A stretch of 64,000 bases of DNA, taken from assembly GCF_001421745.1 (NCBI RefSeq), contig NZ_LMKW01000009.1, positions 554,322 to 618,321 of the forward strand, read 5' to 3'. The DNA is from Sphingomonas sp. Leaf230 (GTDB lineage: Bacteria > Pseudomonadota > Alphaproteobacteria > Sphingomonadales > Sphingomonadaceae). Within the stretch, counting starts at the first letter, position 1; each line of letters begins with the position of its first letter. Shown here piece by piece: positions 8,657 through 17,591 of this stretch. A program made the translations under genes and the position numbers. Under the pieces are notes generated by a model, which saw only the letters and a program-made list of their open reading frames with translations, searched no databases and was not told where the DNA came from.

Positions 8657-9570
8657 TTGCGACCGCCGACAACCGCACTAGGGCGCCCTTAGCCTCCACA
8701 TACCAGCATTCGAAACTCCCAGAAAATCTGGCAAAAGGCATGGCTTTCCCCTTCAAACACCGGATTACAGCCCGTTTTGGAGGAATTTCTACCAACCTGT
8801 AACGTTGAAACCCGCAGGAATCCGCCATTGTTACAGGCGTTACATGTTACAGGTCCCCGACCACAGTCTGTCGCGCTATGAATGCCCACCGTGTACCATC
8901 CGCTGTCTCAACCACGGTCGTATCCTACCCATAGTTTCACCACTGCCTATTAGACTCCTGTAACACCTGTAACGCTGTAACAATGGCGGATTTCTGCGGG
9001 TTTTGGCGTTACAGGTCATGTTACAGGGTCGGGGTCTGTAACGGCATACGGGTCTAGGCTGCGAATTTCCGCATATTGCCCTGCATCTGGTTTGAAATAG
9101 GTCAGAAACAGGGACTCCGCGTCCCGCGCGGACGGCTACGGACGCTGGAAAGTCCCTTGAGCGGATTGCAGGTGTCCGTGGACGTTCGTGGCCGTCCGCG
9201 AGGCGAACAGACGTAGGACGATAGGGTGGCGCTGAGACAGCGCGCCACGGCAGTCTAGACCTTTACGGGTTCTAGTGTCCGTTATGCTCCGGCCGCACCG
9301 TACCGAGCGAGCCCGTTGTCTTGAGGTATCTCCTCCAACGTGCATTCATCCTGACACCTTGGCCGAGCCGTCGCATGGCGGGGCCGTTCCATCGGCGGGT
9401 TGAAGCATCGGTTGATCGTCAGAGAATCACGGACCCATCGCGGTCCCTGGTCGATAGCGTTTCGATGTCGATGGGATTAGTGCGCGGGGACAAGACCGTC
9501 CTTCGAGAGAACTTCAGCCTTCCGATCGGAAACCGACATCCACGACGACGCAAATCATGAGCTTCGCAAT
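8657..9570. other. 914-bp non-coding region with iterons and inverted repeats
   Basis: No convincing gene is seen here. The left part contains nine CTGTAAC/GTTACAG heptamers and a 42-bp inverted repeat (described separately). A further exact 10-bp inverted repeat, CGCGGACGGC at 9127-9136 and GCCGTCCGCG at 9191-9200, lies in a GTCCG-rich stretch. The last 250 bp have open frames on both strands without recognisable similarity; the region directly upstream of 9571 is in frame with the diguanylate cyclase gene. A replication or recombination control region is the best guess. Confidence 0.6.
8795..9042. repeat. CTGTAAC iteron array within a long inverted repeat
   Basis: Nine exact copies of CTGTAAC or its complement lie at 8797, 8830, 8846, 8958, 8967, 8975, 9008, 9020 and 9036 (start positions), plus a near copy (GTTACAT) at 8839. 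They are organised in an inverted repeat: 8795-8836 pairs with 8975-9016 at 38 of 42 positions, including an uninterrupted 18-bp match (8819-8836 with 8975-8992). The arms are 138 bp apart. Such arrays fit an origin bound by a replication initiator or sites bound by a recombinase. Confidence 0.8.
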
Positions 9571-10479
9571 TTGAGACTGCTGAGCGAGCATTGCGGCGAC
9601 GTGTTCGCAACGGTCGGGCCGGACATGAGGTTTCGCTACGTCTCGCCATCCGTAACGAGGATTTTGGGATGGCCGATAGAGTCCGTGATTGCTCGTGCAG
9701 TCACCGATTTCGTCTTGGACGAGGACGTGCCGATTATCGGAGCTGCGACTGCGCAACTTCGCGCCGGACTCATCAGAAGCGCGATCGTCACCGTTCGCGT
9801 CAGGCATCAAGACGGAACGATCGTTTGGGCCGAGATCACCTCCCGTCCGATCGGTAAACCTGGTTTGGCTGACCTCGGTGAGCGGGCCGTCGTGATACGG
9901 GACGTTACCGAACGGAAGGCGTTGCAGGATGCCCTGACCTCCATGGCGATGAAGGACGGTTTGACCGGCCTTGCCAATCGCCGTGCCTTCGACATCGCGC
10001 TTGCGGATGCCTGGTCGGAGGTGAGGACATCGCGAAGTCAGATGTCGCTGCTGCTGATCGACGTGGACTTCTTTAAGGAGTTCAACGACGCCTACGGGCA
10101 TCAGACCGGGGACGACTGCCTCCGTGCGATATCGACAGCGCTTTTAGGACTGCCTCTTGCAGCGGGCGACGTCGTAGCGAGGTATGGCGGTGAGGAACTG
10201 GCCGTTATCCTCCACCGCTCCGGCGCCGCGGAAGCGTTGAAGGTGGCGGGGCTGGCGTGCGACGCGGTACATCGCCTGCAGCTTCCACACAGGCAGCCCC
10301 CTACGGCGGATGGGATACTGACGATCAGCGTCGGAGCAGCGACGGTCCTTTGGCGGGAAGGTGGGTCCGCAAACATGCCCCACGCACTTATCGCGTCCGC
10401 CGATCGCGCGTTGTATCAAGCCAAGAGCAACGGACGAAACCGAGTATCGACCGGTCTAGTGCTGGGCGCGTCAGCCTAA
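9571..10479 (+). CDS. PAS-GGDEF diguanylate cyclase
   Basis: A 302-residue cytosolic enzyme predicted to make cyclic di-GMP. Residues 1-120 form a PAS domain (DVFATVGPDMRFRYVSPSVTRILGW through VVIRDVTERK). Residues 130-295 form a GGDEF domain with DGLTGLANRRAFD, LLLIDVDFFKEFNDAYGHQ and the active-site loop RYGGEEL; I see no RxxD inhibitory site before it. The start shown is TTG; the same frame is open upstream to 9481 without ATG, GTG or TTG and continues the expected helix (HELRNLRLLSE), so the N-terminus may be truncated or a frameshift may hide an upstream domain. Cargo of the island rather than part of its core. Confidence 0.88.
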   Translation: MRLLSEHCGDVFATVGPDMRFRYVSPSVTRILGWPIESVIARAVTDFVLDEDVPIIGAATAQLRAGLIRSAIVTVRVRHQDGTIVWAEITSRPIGKPGLADLGERAVVIRDVTERKALQDALTSMAMKDGLTGLANRRAFDIALADAWSEVRTSRSQMSLLLIDVDFFKEFNDAYGHQTGDDCLRAISTALLGLPLAAGDVVARYGGEELAVILHRSGAAEALKVAGLACDAVHRLQLPHRQPPTADGILTISVGAATVLWREGGSANMPHALIASADRALYQAKSNGRNRVSTGLVLGASA

Positions 10480-10781
10480 CCGGCGGTGCGGGCTAGAGGG
10501 TACGCATCTGGGTCGCTTAGGTCCCGACGCCTTGGGCAGTTCCGCCTACACCCGGCCGTTCATGCTGGCGACCCGAGCTTCCGATAACGGCCATTCGTTA
10601 GCGCGATCTTTCCCGTTTCTCCGACTCCGGTTGGCCATTTCGGGAAAGAGTAATTGGAAACATATTATGGGAAAGGGGTGCCCCGGACAACTCTTGGCGC
10701 GAACGCCCGGGCTACTGTCTCGCTAGGGGTTCCCAAACGAGAAGGGATGAAGCGTTGTCCTTTTTGCGGGATGCAGATTAA
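10480..10781. other. 302-bp gap without a recognised gene
   Basis: Lies between the diguanylate cyclase stop and the end of the LysR gene, which is transcribed toward it. Small open frames run through it but show no recognisable similarity. Nothing else seen. Confidence 0.5.
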
Positions 10782-11675
10782 TCAGCCTAAAACTGCGAAG
10801 TCCGAGAGGCCAGATGCCAATGTATCGAATACCGCGCGACACCTGCTGCTGGTGCGAAGGTCCTCATGCATGACGAGCCAAAGCGGAAGGTCGAGACTGA
10901 ATGTCTCGGGTAACACGCGAACCAGTCCATCGTCCCGTGCGGCGATCATGGTCTGACATATCCCGATGCCGAAGCCAGCGCGCAGCATGGCAAGCTGGAC
11001 TAGGTTGCTGTCGACACGCATGGCGAAGTCGCCATGCCTCACTCCCGGAAGCATCCCCATGACCGCTTGGCCGGTAGTCGATAGCGTATCCATACCGATC
11101 AGGTCGTGGGCAGCGAGGCTGACCACATCGGCCGGTCTGCCTCGTCGTTCCAAATAATCCCGCCGCGCGAACAGCCCGAGCGTCACCTTGCCGAGCCGGC
11201 GTGCAATCAGGGATTGCTGGGTCGGATCGGTCATGCGCAGCGCGATATCCGCCTCGCGCTGAAGCAGGTCGGTGACCGCGTCTGTAGGTGCCAGCTCGAT
11301 CGACAACGCCGGATGATCGCGGCGCAATTGCGCCAGCAGCGATGGCAGATGCTCGGTCGCGAACACCTCGGCCGCGGTCACGCGGACTGTGCCGGCGACC
11401 TCGTCGTCCGCTGCCGAAGCTGCGCGCAGCAACGCATTCGTCGTCTTGACGAGTTCGTCGGCGAACGGGCGCAGGGACAAGGCGCGATCGGTAGGCGATA
11501 GTCCGCGCTGCGACCTTAGGAAGAGCGTGCCGCCAACCGCCTGTTCCAGCGTCTCGACATGGCGTGCGACGCTGGGCTGGGTAAGTCCTAGCAGACGTGC
11601 CGCGCCCGACATCGAGCCCGTCCGCATCACTGCGGCGAACGTCCGATACAGATCCCAGCTCGGCCCTGTGTTCAT
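10782..11675 (-). CDS. LysR-family transcriptional regulator
   Basis: A 297-residue regulator. The winged HTH lies at about 8-65 (YRTFAAVMRTGSMSGAARLLGLTQPSVARHVETLE) and the substrate-binding domain at about 90-295. Within the latter, AAEVFATEHLPSLLAQLRRDHPALSIEL and ADIALRM are typical. It is divergent from the epimerase gene with 87 bp between the two starts, the usual arrangement for a LysR regulator and its target, so it probably controls that gene. Confidence 0.92.
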   Translation of the reverse strand: MNTGPSWDLYRTFAAVMRTGSMSGAARLLGLTQPSVARHVETLEQAVGGTLFLRSQRGLSPTDRALSLRPFADELVKTTNALLRAASAADDEVAGTVRVTAAEVFATEHLPSLLAQLRRDHPALSIELAPTDAVTDLLQREADIALRMTDPTQQSLIARRLGKVTLGLFARRDYLERRGRPADVVSLAAHDLIGMDTLSTTGQAVMGMLPGVRHGDFAMRVDSNLVQLAMLRAGFGIGICQTMIAARDDGLVRVLPETFSLDLPLWLVMHEDLRTSSRCRAVFDTLASGLSDFAVLG

Positions 11676-11762
11676 TCATTATCGTATACCTATGCGCCTT
11701 TTTTCGTCAATTCCGTGGTGATCGCCTCTGCCCCATCTTCCGGCAGCAATATGGAGGCGGTA

Positions 11763-12743
11763 ATGACACGAACGGCTTTGGTGCTGGGCGCAACGGGTGG
11801 GATCGGAGGCGCGGTAGCGCGCCGGCTGATGCAATCGGGCTGGTCCGTCCGCGGGATGGTCCGCGACGGCGGTGCAAAGCGTCTTTCTGCAGGCGTACTA
11901 CCGGTCATCGGCGATGCCTTGGATGCGGCTGCGGTCGCGAAGGCCGCGATAGGGACTGAGTTGCTGGTGCATGCGGTCAATCCGCCCGGCTATCGCAACT
12001 GGCGCCAGCTCGTCCTGCCGATGCTCGACAACAGCATTTCTGCGGCTAGCGCAGCCGGTGCACGACTTCTCCTTCCTGGAACCGTCTATAATTACGGACC
12101 CGACGCATTCCCGGTGATTGGCGAGCAGGCGCCGCAGCGACCCCGGACCCGCAAGGGCGCGATCCGTGCCGAGATGGAACTTCGCCTTCGCGATGCCGCT
12201 GAGGCCGGCGATCTAACGTCGTTGATCGTGCGAGCGGGCGATTTCTTCGGACCCGGCGCCGCCAACAACTGGTTTAGTCAGGGATTGGTGAAGCCCGGTA
12301 CGCGTCCGACGATCATCCATAACCCCGGTGCACGGGGAGTGGGTCATCAATGGGCCTATCTGCCGGACGTCGCTGAGACGATGGTCCGCCTCGTCGAGGA
12401 AGCCTCGCTGGCACCGTTCGACACCTTCCACATGGATGGTCACTGGGATGCGACCGGCACGACGATGACGAACGCGATTGTGCGGGTGTTGGGCGATCCA
12501 ACCGTGCCGGTTGGGCAGCTTCCCTGGTGGCTGTTGAAGATCGCAGGACTGTTCGCCGCCACCCCGCGTGAGCTCGTGGAAATGCGCTACCTGTGGCGCG
12601 CCCCGGTTCGTCTGGACAATGCTCGCCTGCTGGCGACGCTCGGCTCGGAGCCCCGGACGCCTCTCGATGACGCGGTGCGAACGACGCTAAGTGCCATAGG
12701 GTGTCTTCCAAGTTCTCAAATGAACAATGGAAGCGGGCTTTGA
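11763..12743 (+). CDS. NAD-dependent epimerase/dehydratase (atypical SDR)
   Basis: A 326-residue oxidoreductase. The N-terminal Rossmann motif GATGGIGG follows MTRTALVL; later NPPGYRNW, GTVYNYGPD (the Tyr position of extended SDRs), and RAGDFFGPGAANNWF are visible. The start ATG 11763 has GGAGG five bases upstream (11753-11757); ATG 11751 is an alternative. The substrate cannot be read from the sequence; sugar-nucleotide or other small metabolites are possible. Divergent partner of the LysR regulator. Confidence 0.85.
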   Translation: MTRTALVLGATGGIGGAVARRLMQSGWSVRGMVRDGGAKRLSAGVLPVIGDALDAAAVAKAAIGTELLVHAVNPPGYRNWRQLVLPMLDNSISAASAAGARLLLPGTVYNYGPDAFPVIGEQAPQRPRTRKGAIRAEMELRLRDAAEAGDLTSLIVRAGDFFGPGAANNWFSQGLVKPGTRPTIIHNPGARGVGHQWAYLPDVAETMVRLVEEASLAPFDTFHMDGHWDATGTTMTNAIVRVLGDPTVPVGQLPWWLLKIAGLFAATPRELVEMRYLWRAPVRLDNARLLATLGSEPRTPLDDAVRTTLSAIGCLPSSQMNNGSGL

Positions 12744-12887
12744 TGATGCTAAAACTTTCCCGAACCTCTATCCTTTTGGGAAATTCGGCAGCTGTCCAAT
12801 GTCTGCTATCGCCATCCGCATTTCCGAAAGCAGCCTGTCCGCTTTCCTCCCCTTTCCGGCCCTCGGGCTTATGCGCTGAGGATGAGA

Positions 12888-13676
12888 TCAATCTCCTTCT
12901 GCCTTTTTCCTAGCGGCGTTACGAAGCGCGCTTGTGGCCTCAGGTTCGTAGTACTTATCGCCTAATTTCCTGATCATAGCTTTGATTTCCACAAATGGAT
13001 CGCGGCCTGAGCTCTCCTCGTCTTTCTCGGTCAGCATGTGAATATCTACCAGAGTCATAGTTTCAGATATGCGATCCTCGCAATGAAGAAGACTAAATGT
13101 TAACTTTCGCTGCTGCCAAAGTCTTTCGCGATCTGTAGCCTCGTTCGATATGAGCTTCATGCAGTATTCTTTTAGCCTTATTGATGCAACGCGGACCGCT
13201 ACATCATAAGAAAGCTGGTTAATCAGGGAGTCTATCTCAATCGATAATGTTATGAGAGACTTCGGCGTTTGACCCATCGAGTCCAAACGGTCGGTTTTAT
13301 AATTTGCCAAAGCCGAAAGATGGCCTAGCTTCTCGCTGAGGAGCTTACGCCTTTCAGTAACATATGATTTGAGAGAGGCTTCTACCTGCCTTTGGGGATC
13401 GTCCAATTCACTTCGAAGTTTCCTCATTTCGTATTGGTCGTTCTTCCATACAAAGTATGAAGCTGCGACAAGCCGCAGCACGACCACAACCAGCACGGTC
13501 AGAGCGACACCGAGCGCAAGCGTCTCTTGGACTGTAGCAGTCATTTTGGCGCCCGCCGCCCAAAGCGCCAAAGTTGAGAAAGGCACAATCAAGATTGTTA
13601 GCTGATCGGTGAGTAAGACGGACTTCTGCGAAGCTCGTTGGAGCAGTACCCCGGCATACGATAGTGGCTGATTCAT
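12888..13676 (-). CDS. Membrane protein with cytoplasmic helical domain
   Basis: A 262-residue protein with two hydrophobic segments near the N-terminus (about 22-43 and 52-73) followed by a long charged, probably coiled-coil cytoplasmic part (QYEMRKLRSELDDPQRQVEASLK onward). No family recognised. ATG 13676 is preferred; a GTG at 13697 in frame would add seven residues. The codon use is richer in A/T than its neighbours, which suggests a separate origin within the island. Small two-helix membrane proteins with cytoplasmic coils occur in defence modules but nothing here proves that. Confidence 0.6.
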   Translation of the reverse strand: MNQPLSYAGVLLQRASQKSVLLTDQLTILIVPFSTLALWAAGAKMTATVQETLALGVALTVLVVVVLRLVAASYFVWKNDQYEMRKLRSELDDPQRQVEASLKSYVTERRKLLSEKLGHLSALANYKTDRLDSMGQTPKSLITLSIEIDSLINQLSYDVAVRVASIRLKEYCMKLISNEATDRERLWQQRKLTFSLLHCEDRISETMTLVDIHMLTEKDEESSGRDPFVEIKAMIRKLGDKYYEPEATSALRNAARKKAEGD

Positions 13677-13967
13677 GCTCGTATGGTGGGCTGTCACACG
13701 GTGGTTGTGGAGTCGGAAAAGTTAGACAGGCTATTTCGCTCCCGAACGATGTGAATCATGCAGGTTGTCACCGCTTGCGATACGCTCGCCAACGGTGAAG
13801 AGTTGTTCGTGTCGGTCCGATAACTGTTGGGTAAGATAGCAAAATTGATGTCAACGGGGTTGCCGATCGCGCCCTTGGGATGGCGTGGGATGCTCCCAGA
13901 CAGCCCAGCCTCGATACCGCCCAGTCGAGCGGCTATAACCGGCCGCCCGCCTTTCGCTTGCTGGACC

Positions 13968-14363
13968 CTACCGGCACTCTCCCATCCGATACTGTCGCCA
14001 GTACCGATCCCACCGCACAGCGGCGCCGGCGGCAATCGCGGCGCACGACAGCGATCGGCCATCCGGCAACGTGCATCGAGCGACCACACGGCTGTAGCTC
14101 TTACCGGTCGCCTCGCATCGCAACGTCTTCCGCAGCACCAGGCGTTCGACAATCTGCTGACTGCGTTTGGCGGCGGCGTTGTCACAGCGATAGTTCACCC
14201 GCCGCGGGTCCGCCGCTCGGCAGGGTGACGCGCTTTCGAAGTCCGGCGCCTGGACGCCAGCAATCCGAACCTTGACGCCGTTCGAACACCATAAAGGCCC
14301 GTCGCCGTCGTGTACGCGGGTCACCGTGCATGAGAACGTCGTCTCTGGTGCGAGGGCGATCAT
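13968..14363 (-). CDS. Thermonuclease-like (SNase) protein
   Basis: A 131-residue protein of the staphylococcal nuclease fold. TRVHDGDGPLW and VKVRIAGVQAPD give the metal-binding and active-site start of the family, and YSRVVARC with DGRSLSCAAIAAGAAV gives the later core. No signal peptide is evident, so it is probably cytoplasmic. The active-site Arg/Glu set is only partly recognisable: the usual second Glu is not obvious. It is the last gene of a three-gene minus-strand operon downstream of the LexA box at 14830. Confidence 0.75.
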   Translation of the reverse strand: MIALAPETTFSCTVTRVHDGDGPLWCSNGVKVRIAGVQAPDFESASPCRAADPRRVNYRCDNAAAKRSQQIVERLVLRKTLRCEATGKSYSRVVARCTLPDGRSLSCAAIAAGAAVRWDRYWRQYRMGECR

Positions 14364-14376
14364 CGAACCACTCGCA

Positions 14377-14562
14377 TCAGTGCTTCGTCCGACTGGCGTC
14401 TGCTACAGCGTTCAAGCAGTCAGCTAAAACCTCCCACTGTCGGTACTGCTCCGGCTGCCCTGGTGGCGTCTTTTCCATACCCGACGCCACGATCTTGCAT
14501 GCGCCCATCTGGCCATGATCGGCCATCAGCGCGAAGGCCTGCCGCCACGCGTCCTGCATCAC
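14377..14562 (-). CDS. Small hypothetical protein in the SOS-linked operon
   Basis: A 61-residue protein whose start overlaps the stop of the YozE-like gene by four bases. It begins MMQDAWRQAFALMADHG and has EQYRQWEVLADCLNAV near the end, a layout resembling short sphingomonad proteins with a Trp-containing amphipathic helix (DUF6961-like), but the match is weak. Function unknown. Confidence 0.5.
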   Translation of the reverse strand: MMQDAWRQAFALMADHGQMGACKIVASGMEKTPPGQPEQYRQWEVLADCLNAVADASRTKH

Positions 14563-14783
14563 GCCGACAACCAGTCGGTTTCGGCGTCGTCGACCGCGGC
14601 GAACATGTCGCCCTCAGCCTGCATGGCGCTGAGATGTTTGCGCACGGCCTCCGGATCTCCGTTGCGGGGAAAGCGCCGATCAACGACGGCGCCGGCGGCC
14701 AACTGGCCAACCAGATCACTTCGGTCTTTCTGCGCCATGAGCCACTGGCCAAACGCTGGCTTCGGCTCGTCATGTTCGGTCAT
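14559..14783 (-). CDS. YozE/SAM-like fold small protein
   Basis: A 74-residue protein resembling the YozE SAM-like family: FGQWLMAQKDRSDLVGQLA, RRFPRNGDPEAVRKHL and DDAETDWLSA match the usual pattern (F..WL..Q..R.D.IG.LA...., DR.FP...). The family often appears on mobile elements; its role is unknown. First gene of a minus-strand operon with the 61-aa protein and the nuclease; the LexA box lies 47 bases upstream. Confidence 0.75.
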   Translation of the reverse strand: MTEHDEPKPAFGQWLMAQKDRSDLVGQLAAGAVVDRRFPRNGDPEAVRKHLSAMQAEGDMFAAVDDAETDWLSA

Positions 14784-14829
14784 TCTCGCGTCCCTCGAAT
14801 CAGTGGACTGCCAATCGCATCAGATTGAT

Positions 14830-14844
14830 GTTCTTGCAATGTTC
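14830..14844. promoter_or_regulatory. LexA box (SOS operator)
   Basis: GTTCTTGCAATGTTC fits exactly the alphaproteobacterial LexA site GTTC-N7-GTTC. It lies between the divergent YozE operon (start 14783) and the UmuD/UmuC operon (first start 14919), so one site could place both under SOS control. Confidence 0.85.
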
Positions 14845-14918
14845 TTGCGAATCAACGGGGATCGCGCCTAGCTAGGGGCAGGCCACGAACGGCGACTCGA
14901 TACTGACGGAGCAACGAA

Positions 14919-15122
14919 ATGCAGCACGATCTGCGGCTGAGAGCGGCTGCCCGCGTGATATACGACAACGTCTACCCACCTGTTGATGCAGTGCAATTCA
15001 GCTTCGACGAGGCCGAACGGTTCGGAACTGTGGAGTACCGGCAGGCCGTCGGCGCTGCCCAGGACGCACGGTCGGTTCTGGCTGCGCACCACGACCAGCT
15101 CCTCTTCGCCGCGATCCTATAG
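14919..15122 (+). CDS. Small hypothetical protein upstream of umuD
   Basis: A 67-residue protein starting at ATG 14919 with GGAG upstream; the gene ends three bases before the UmuD start. It is mainly helical (RLRAAARVIYDNVY, FDEAERFGTVEYRQAVGAAQDAR). No family recognised. Its close spacing with UmuD and UmuC and its place just after the LexA box suggest it is expressed in the SOS response. Confidence 0.5.
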   Translation: MQHDLRLRAAARVIYDNVYPPVDAVQFSFDEAERFGTVEYRQAVGAAQDARSVLAAHHDQLLFAAIL

Positions 15123-15125
15123 ATC

Positions 15126-15602
15126 ATGCGCTTGATCAACTCAGACCGCCCGGTCGTCGTTGCGCTGAACCGTCGTGACGACGCGCTGCGACTTCACGAC
15201 GTCCCGTTCGAGCTGGTGCCGTGTGAGGTGCCTTTCTTCCTGGTCCACACGCCGGCAGGGTTCCCGTCGCCTGCGCAGGACGACATGCAGGAGCCGATCG
15301 ACTTGAGCGCGTGGCTCATCGAGCATCCAGCCGCCAGCTATGTCATGCGCGTCGAGGGGCGGTCGATGGCGGGAGCCGGCATTATCGACGGCGATCTGCT
15401 CGTCGTGAACCGGGCTAAGGCGCCGCGAACGGGTGCCATCGTCGTCGCACTGGTGCACGGCGAACGTACCCTGAAGCGTCTGCGCTATGTCGACGGCCGC
15501 CACTGGCTCGTCCCTGAGGCCGAAGGGTTCGCGGACATTCTGGTCGACGAGCATGTCGAGATATGGGGCACGGTCGTCGGCGTCGCGCGCAAGATGGCAT
15601 GA
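15126..15602 (+). CDS. umuD: UmuD-like LexA-family self-cleaving protein
   Basis: A 158-residue S24 peptidase-type protein. The catalytic Ser is S80 in [11 protein letters not shown] and the Lys is K117 in [11 protein letters not shown]44-G45 in HTPAGFPSP is the likely cleavage site. There is no DNA-binding HTH, so it is UmuD-like rather than LexA. Activated RecA filaments should trigger its cleavage to a UmuD' form that activates the polymerase encoded next. The stop overlaps the UmuC ATG (ATGA), so the two are translationally coupled. Somewhat longer than the E. coli protein. Confidence 0.93.
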   Translation: MRLINSDRPVVVALNRRDDALRLHDVPFELVPCEVPFFLVHTPAGFPSPAQDDMQEPIDLSAWLIEHPAASYVMRVEGRSMAGAGIIDGDLLVVNRAKAPRTGAIVVALVHGERTLKRLRYVDGRHWLVPEAEGFADILVDEHVEIWGTVVGVARKMA

Positions 15603-16867
15603 GCACGCCGATCGCACTGATCGACTGCAACAACTACTATGTCTCCTGCGAGCGCGCCTTCGATGCCAGCTTGGTCGGAGTCCCGGTCATTGTACTGTCG
15701 AACAACGACGGGTGCGCCATTGCACGATCGGCGGAAGCCAAGGCGCTTGGGATCAAGATGGGTGATCCGATCCATCACCTACGCGACAAGGTGAAGCAGC
15801 ATGGCATCCAGGTGCGGTCGTCGAACTATGCGCTTTATGGCGATATGCAGCGCCGCGTGATCGCCGCCTGCGAGTCCTTCGCCCGCGACTTTGAGATCTA
15901 CTCGATCGACGAGACATTCCTGGATCTCACCGGCTTCGAAGGGCGCGATCTTGTGGCCCACGCGAACGCGATGCGTTCCCAGGTCCAGCTATGGACGACG
16001 ATACCTACGTGCGTCGGCATTGCGGAGACCAAGACGCTGGCGAAGCTGGCGAACGCGGCGGCCAAGAAAAACCCGCAGTTCAACGGCGTGGCCGATCTTC
16101 GCGACGACGACGTGCGGCGCGATGTGATGCACACCTTCGCGGTCGGTGACGTGTGGGGCGTTGGCAGCGCCACCGCACGGAAGCTGACCGATCTTGGTAT
16201 TCATACCGCCGGTGCGCTGCGTGAGATGCCTATGAAGCAGGCGCGCGCCGTCGGCACCGTCGTGCTTGAACGGCTAGTTGCCGAGTTGCGCGGTGTCCCG
16301 TCTAACGCCGTTGAGTCGGTCGAGCCGCGGCGGAAGGGCATGGCGGTCACCCGCTCGTTCGGGACGCCAATCTACGACTTCGAGCGGATGATGGGCGCGC
16401 TGTCGCAATACGCGCTGCGGGCTGGCGAAAAGCTGCGATCGCACGGCCTCGTCGCAGCCCGGCTGACCGCGTTCTTTCATACGAACAAGCACAAGCCCGA
16501 CCGGCCTCAGTACGGCGCATCGCGCATGGTGACGCTGCATCCGATAACGAATGATAGCCTCGAGCTGATCGCCGCTGCGAGGCGTGGCGCTGAGAAGGCG
16601 TGGCGCGACGGATACGCCTACACGAAGGCTGGCATCATGCTCGACGATCTGCTTCCCGAGGAGGATCGACCGCGTACGCTGTTCGAGGAGGATACGGCCA
16701 AGCGAGATCGGTTGATGGGCGCGCTCGATGCGATCAACGGCAGGTTCGGGACGTGGACTGCGGTGACGGCTTCGCAGGGGTTCAAGCGCGAATGGAAGAT
16801 GCGGTCGGAGATGCGGTCGCCGGCATGGACGACCGACATAGCTCAGGTGCCGACGGTTCGGGCCTAG
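15599..16867 (+). CDS. umuC: Y-family DNA polymerase V catalytic subunit (UmuC)
   Basis: A 422-residue translesion polymerase. It starts [22 protein letters not shown], the standard UmuC opening with the first catalytic Asp; [12 protein letters not shown] gives the second acidic pair; [14 protein letters not shown] and [12 protein letters not shown] follow the Y-family order. The C-terminus has the DUF4113-type extension found in UmuC ([19 protein letters not shown]...). Acts with UmuD' to copy damaged DNA with low fidelity. Coupled to umuD and downstream of the LexA box. Confidence 0.95.
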   Translation: MSTPIALIDCNNYYVSCERAFDASLVGVPVIVLSNNDGCAIARSAEAKALGIKMGDPIHHLRDKVKQHGIQVRSSNYALYGDMQRRVIAACESFARDFEIYSIDETFLDLTGFEGRDLVAHANAMRSQVQLWTTIPTCVGIAETKTLAKLANAAAKKNPQFNGVADLRDDDVRRDVMHTFAVGDVWGVGSATARKLTDLGIHTAGALREMPMKQARAVGTVVLERLVAELRGVPSNAVESVEPRRKGMAVTRSFGTPIYDFERMMGALSQYALRAGEKLRSHGLVAARLTAFFHTNKHKPDRPQYGASRMVTLHPITNDSLELIAAARRGAEKAWRDGYAYTKAGIMLDDLLPEEDRPRTLFEEDTAKRDRLMGALDAINGRFGTWTAVTASQGFKREWKMRSEMRSPAWTTDIAQVPTVRA

Positions 16868-16973
16868 TCGCGTTCCCTTCAAACTCACGTCCACGACATT
16901 GATGGATCAATGACGCGAACAGCGATACGCTTCACCGCAGCGGTCCGGGGGCGGGCGCCAACGAGGGTGGGCT

Positions 16974-17507
16974 ATGAAGAAACTTGCATCGCTAATGGGC
17001 CGGTCGTTTCTGCTCGTCGCGGTAATCTACTTCGTCACCGTCACTACATCAGCGATCATTTTCGAAATTGCCGAGGGCAAGTATGACGCGGTGGACTCGT
17101 TCTGGTGGGCGTTCACCACCGCAACCACCACGGGCTATGGCGACATCTACCCCGTCACGAAGACCGGTCGTGCCGTAGCGCTCTTTCTCATGCACTTCGG
17201 TCCAGGTTTTGCCTTCCCAATGATGACGGCAATCATGTCGGCCAAGCTGATCGTGGATAGCGATGCATTCACCCACGGTGAGCAGGAACAGTTGAAGGAA
17301 GACATCGCGGCGATCCGGGGAATGATGACCCCAGCCAACGACCGAGGCTTTGCCGCTGCTGCCCGACTGGAGGCCGACATGCGGCGCTACCTGCATGATG
17401 AAGAGCCGACCCGTCGCGCCCAATGCCTGGATGAATTCCGGCAGCGGCTGGCCCTGACGCCTTGGGCGGACGCAGAACACCGTTCAGACCGCGATAGAGA
17501 AGACTGA
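16974..17507 (+). CDS. Two-helix potassium channel
   Basis: A 177-residue inner-membrane protein: TM1 at about 9-31, a pore loop with the K+ selectivity filter TTTGYGD (51-57), TM2 at about 65-92, then a cytoplasmic helical tail (QEQLKEDIAAIRG...). It lacks a recognisable RCK or cyclic-nucleotide domain, so gating is unknown. Such small channels also occur on viruses and mobile elements. It is transcribed after umuC with a 106-bp gap, so it may or may not belong to that operon. Confidence 0.88.
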   Translation: MKKLASLMGRSFLLVAVIYFVTVTTSAIIFEIAEGKYDAVDSFWWAFTTATTTGYGDIYPVTKTGRAVALFLMHFGPGFAFPMMTAIMSAKLIVDSDAFTHGEQEQLKEDIAAIRGMMTPANDRGFAAAARLEADMRRYLHDEEPTRRAQCLDEFRQRLALTPWADAEHRSDRDRED

Positions 17508-17516
17508 TTATCTGAA

Positions 17517-17526
17517 GGGGGGGGGG
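17517..17526. repeat. Poly-G tract of ten
   Basis: Ten consecutive G lie between the channel gene and the next gene, 65 bases before its start. Such tracts can vary in length by slippage. Whether it affects anything here is unknown. Confidence 0.6.
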
Positions 17527-17591
17527 TGACAGGTAACGGGACCTGGACGACGAAGCCCGCGTTACATTACGCACCCAAGAAGTGAGTTCGC

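Noticed and set aside
13694..14185. A 163-codon minus-strand frame
   Set aside because: Overlaps the nuclease gene in another frame; only the end beyond the nuclease is free, and its sequence shows no family.
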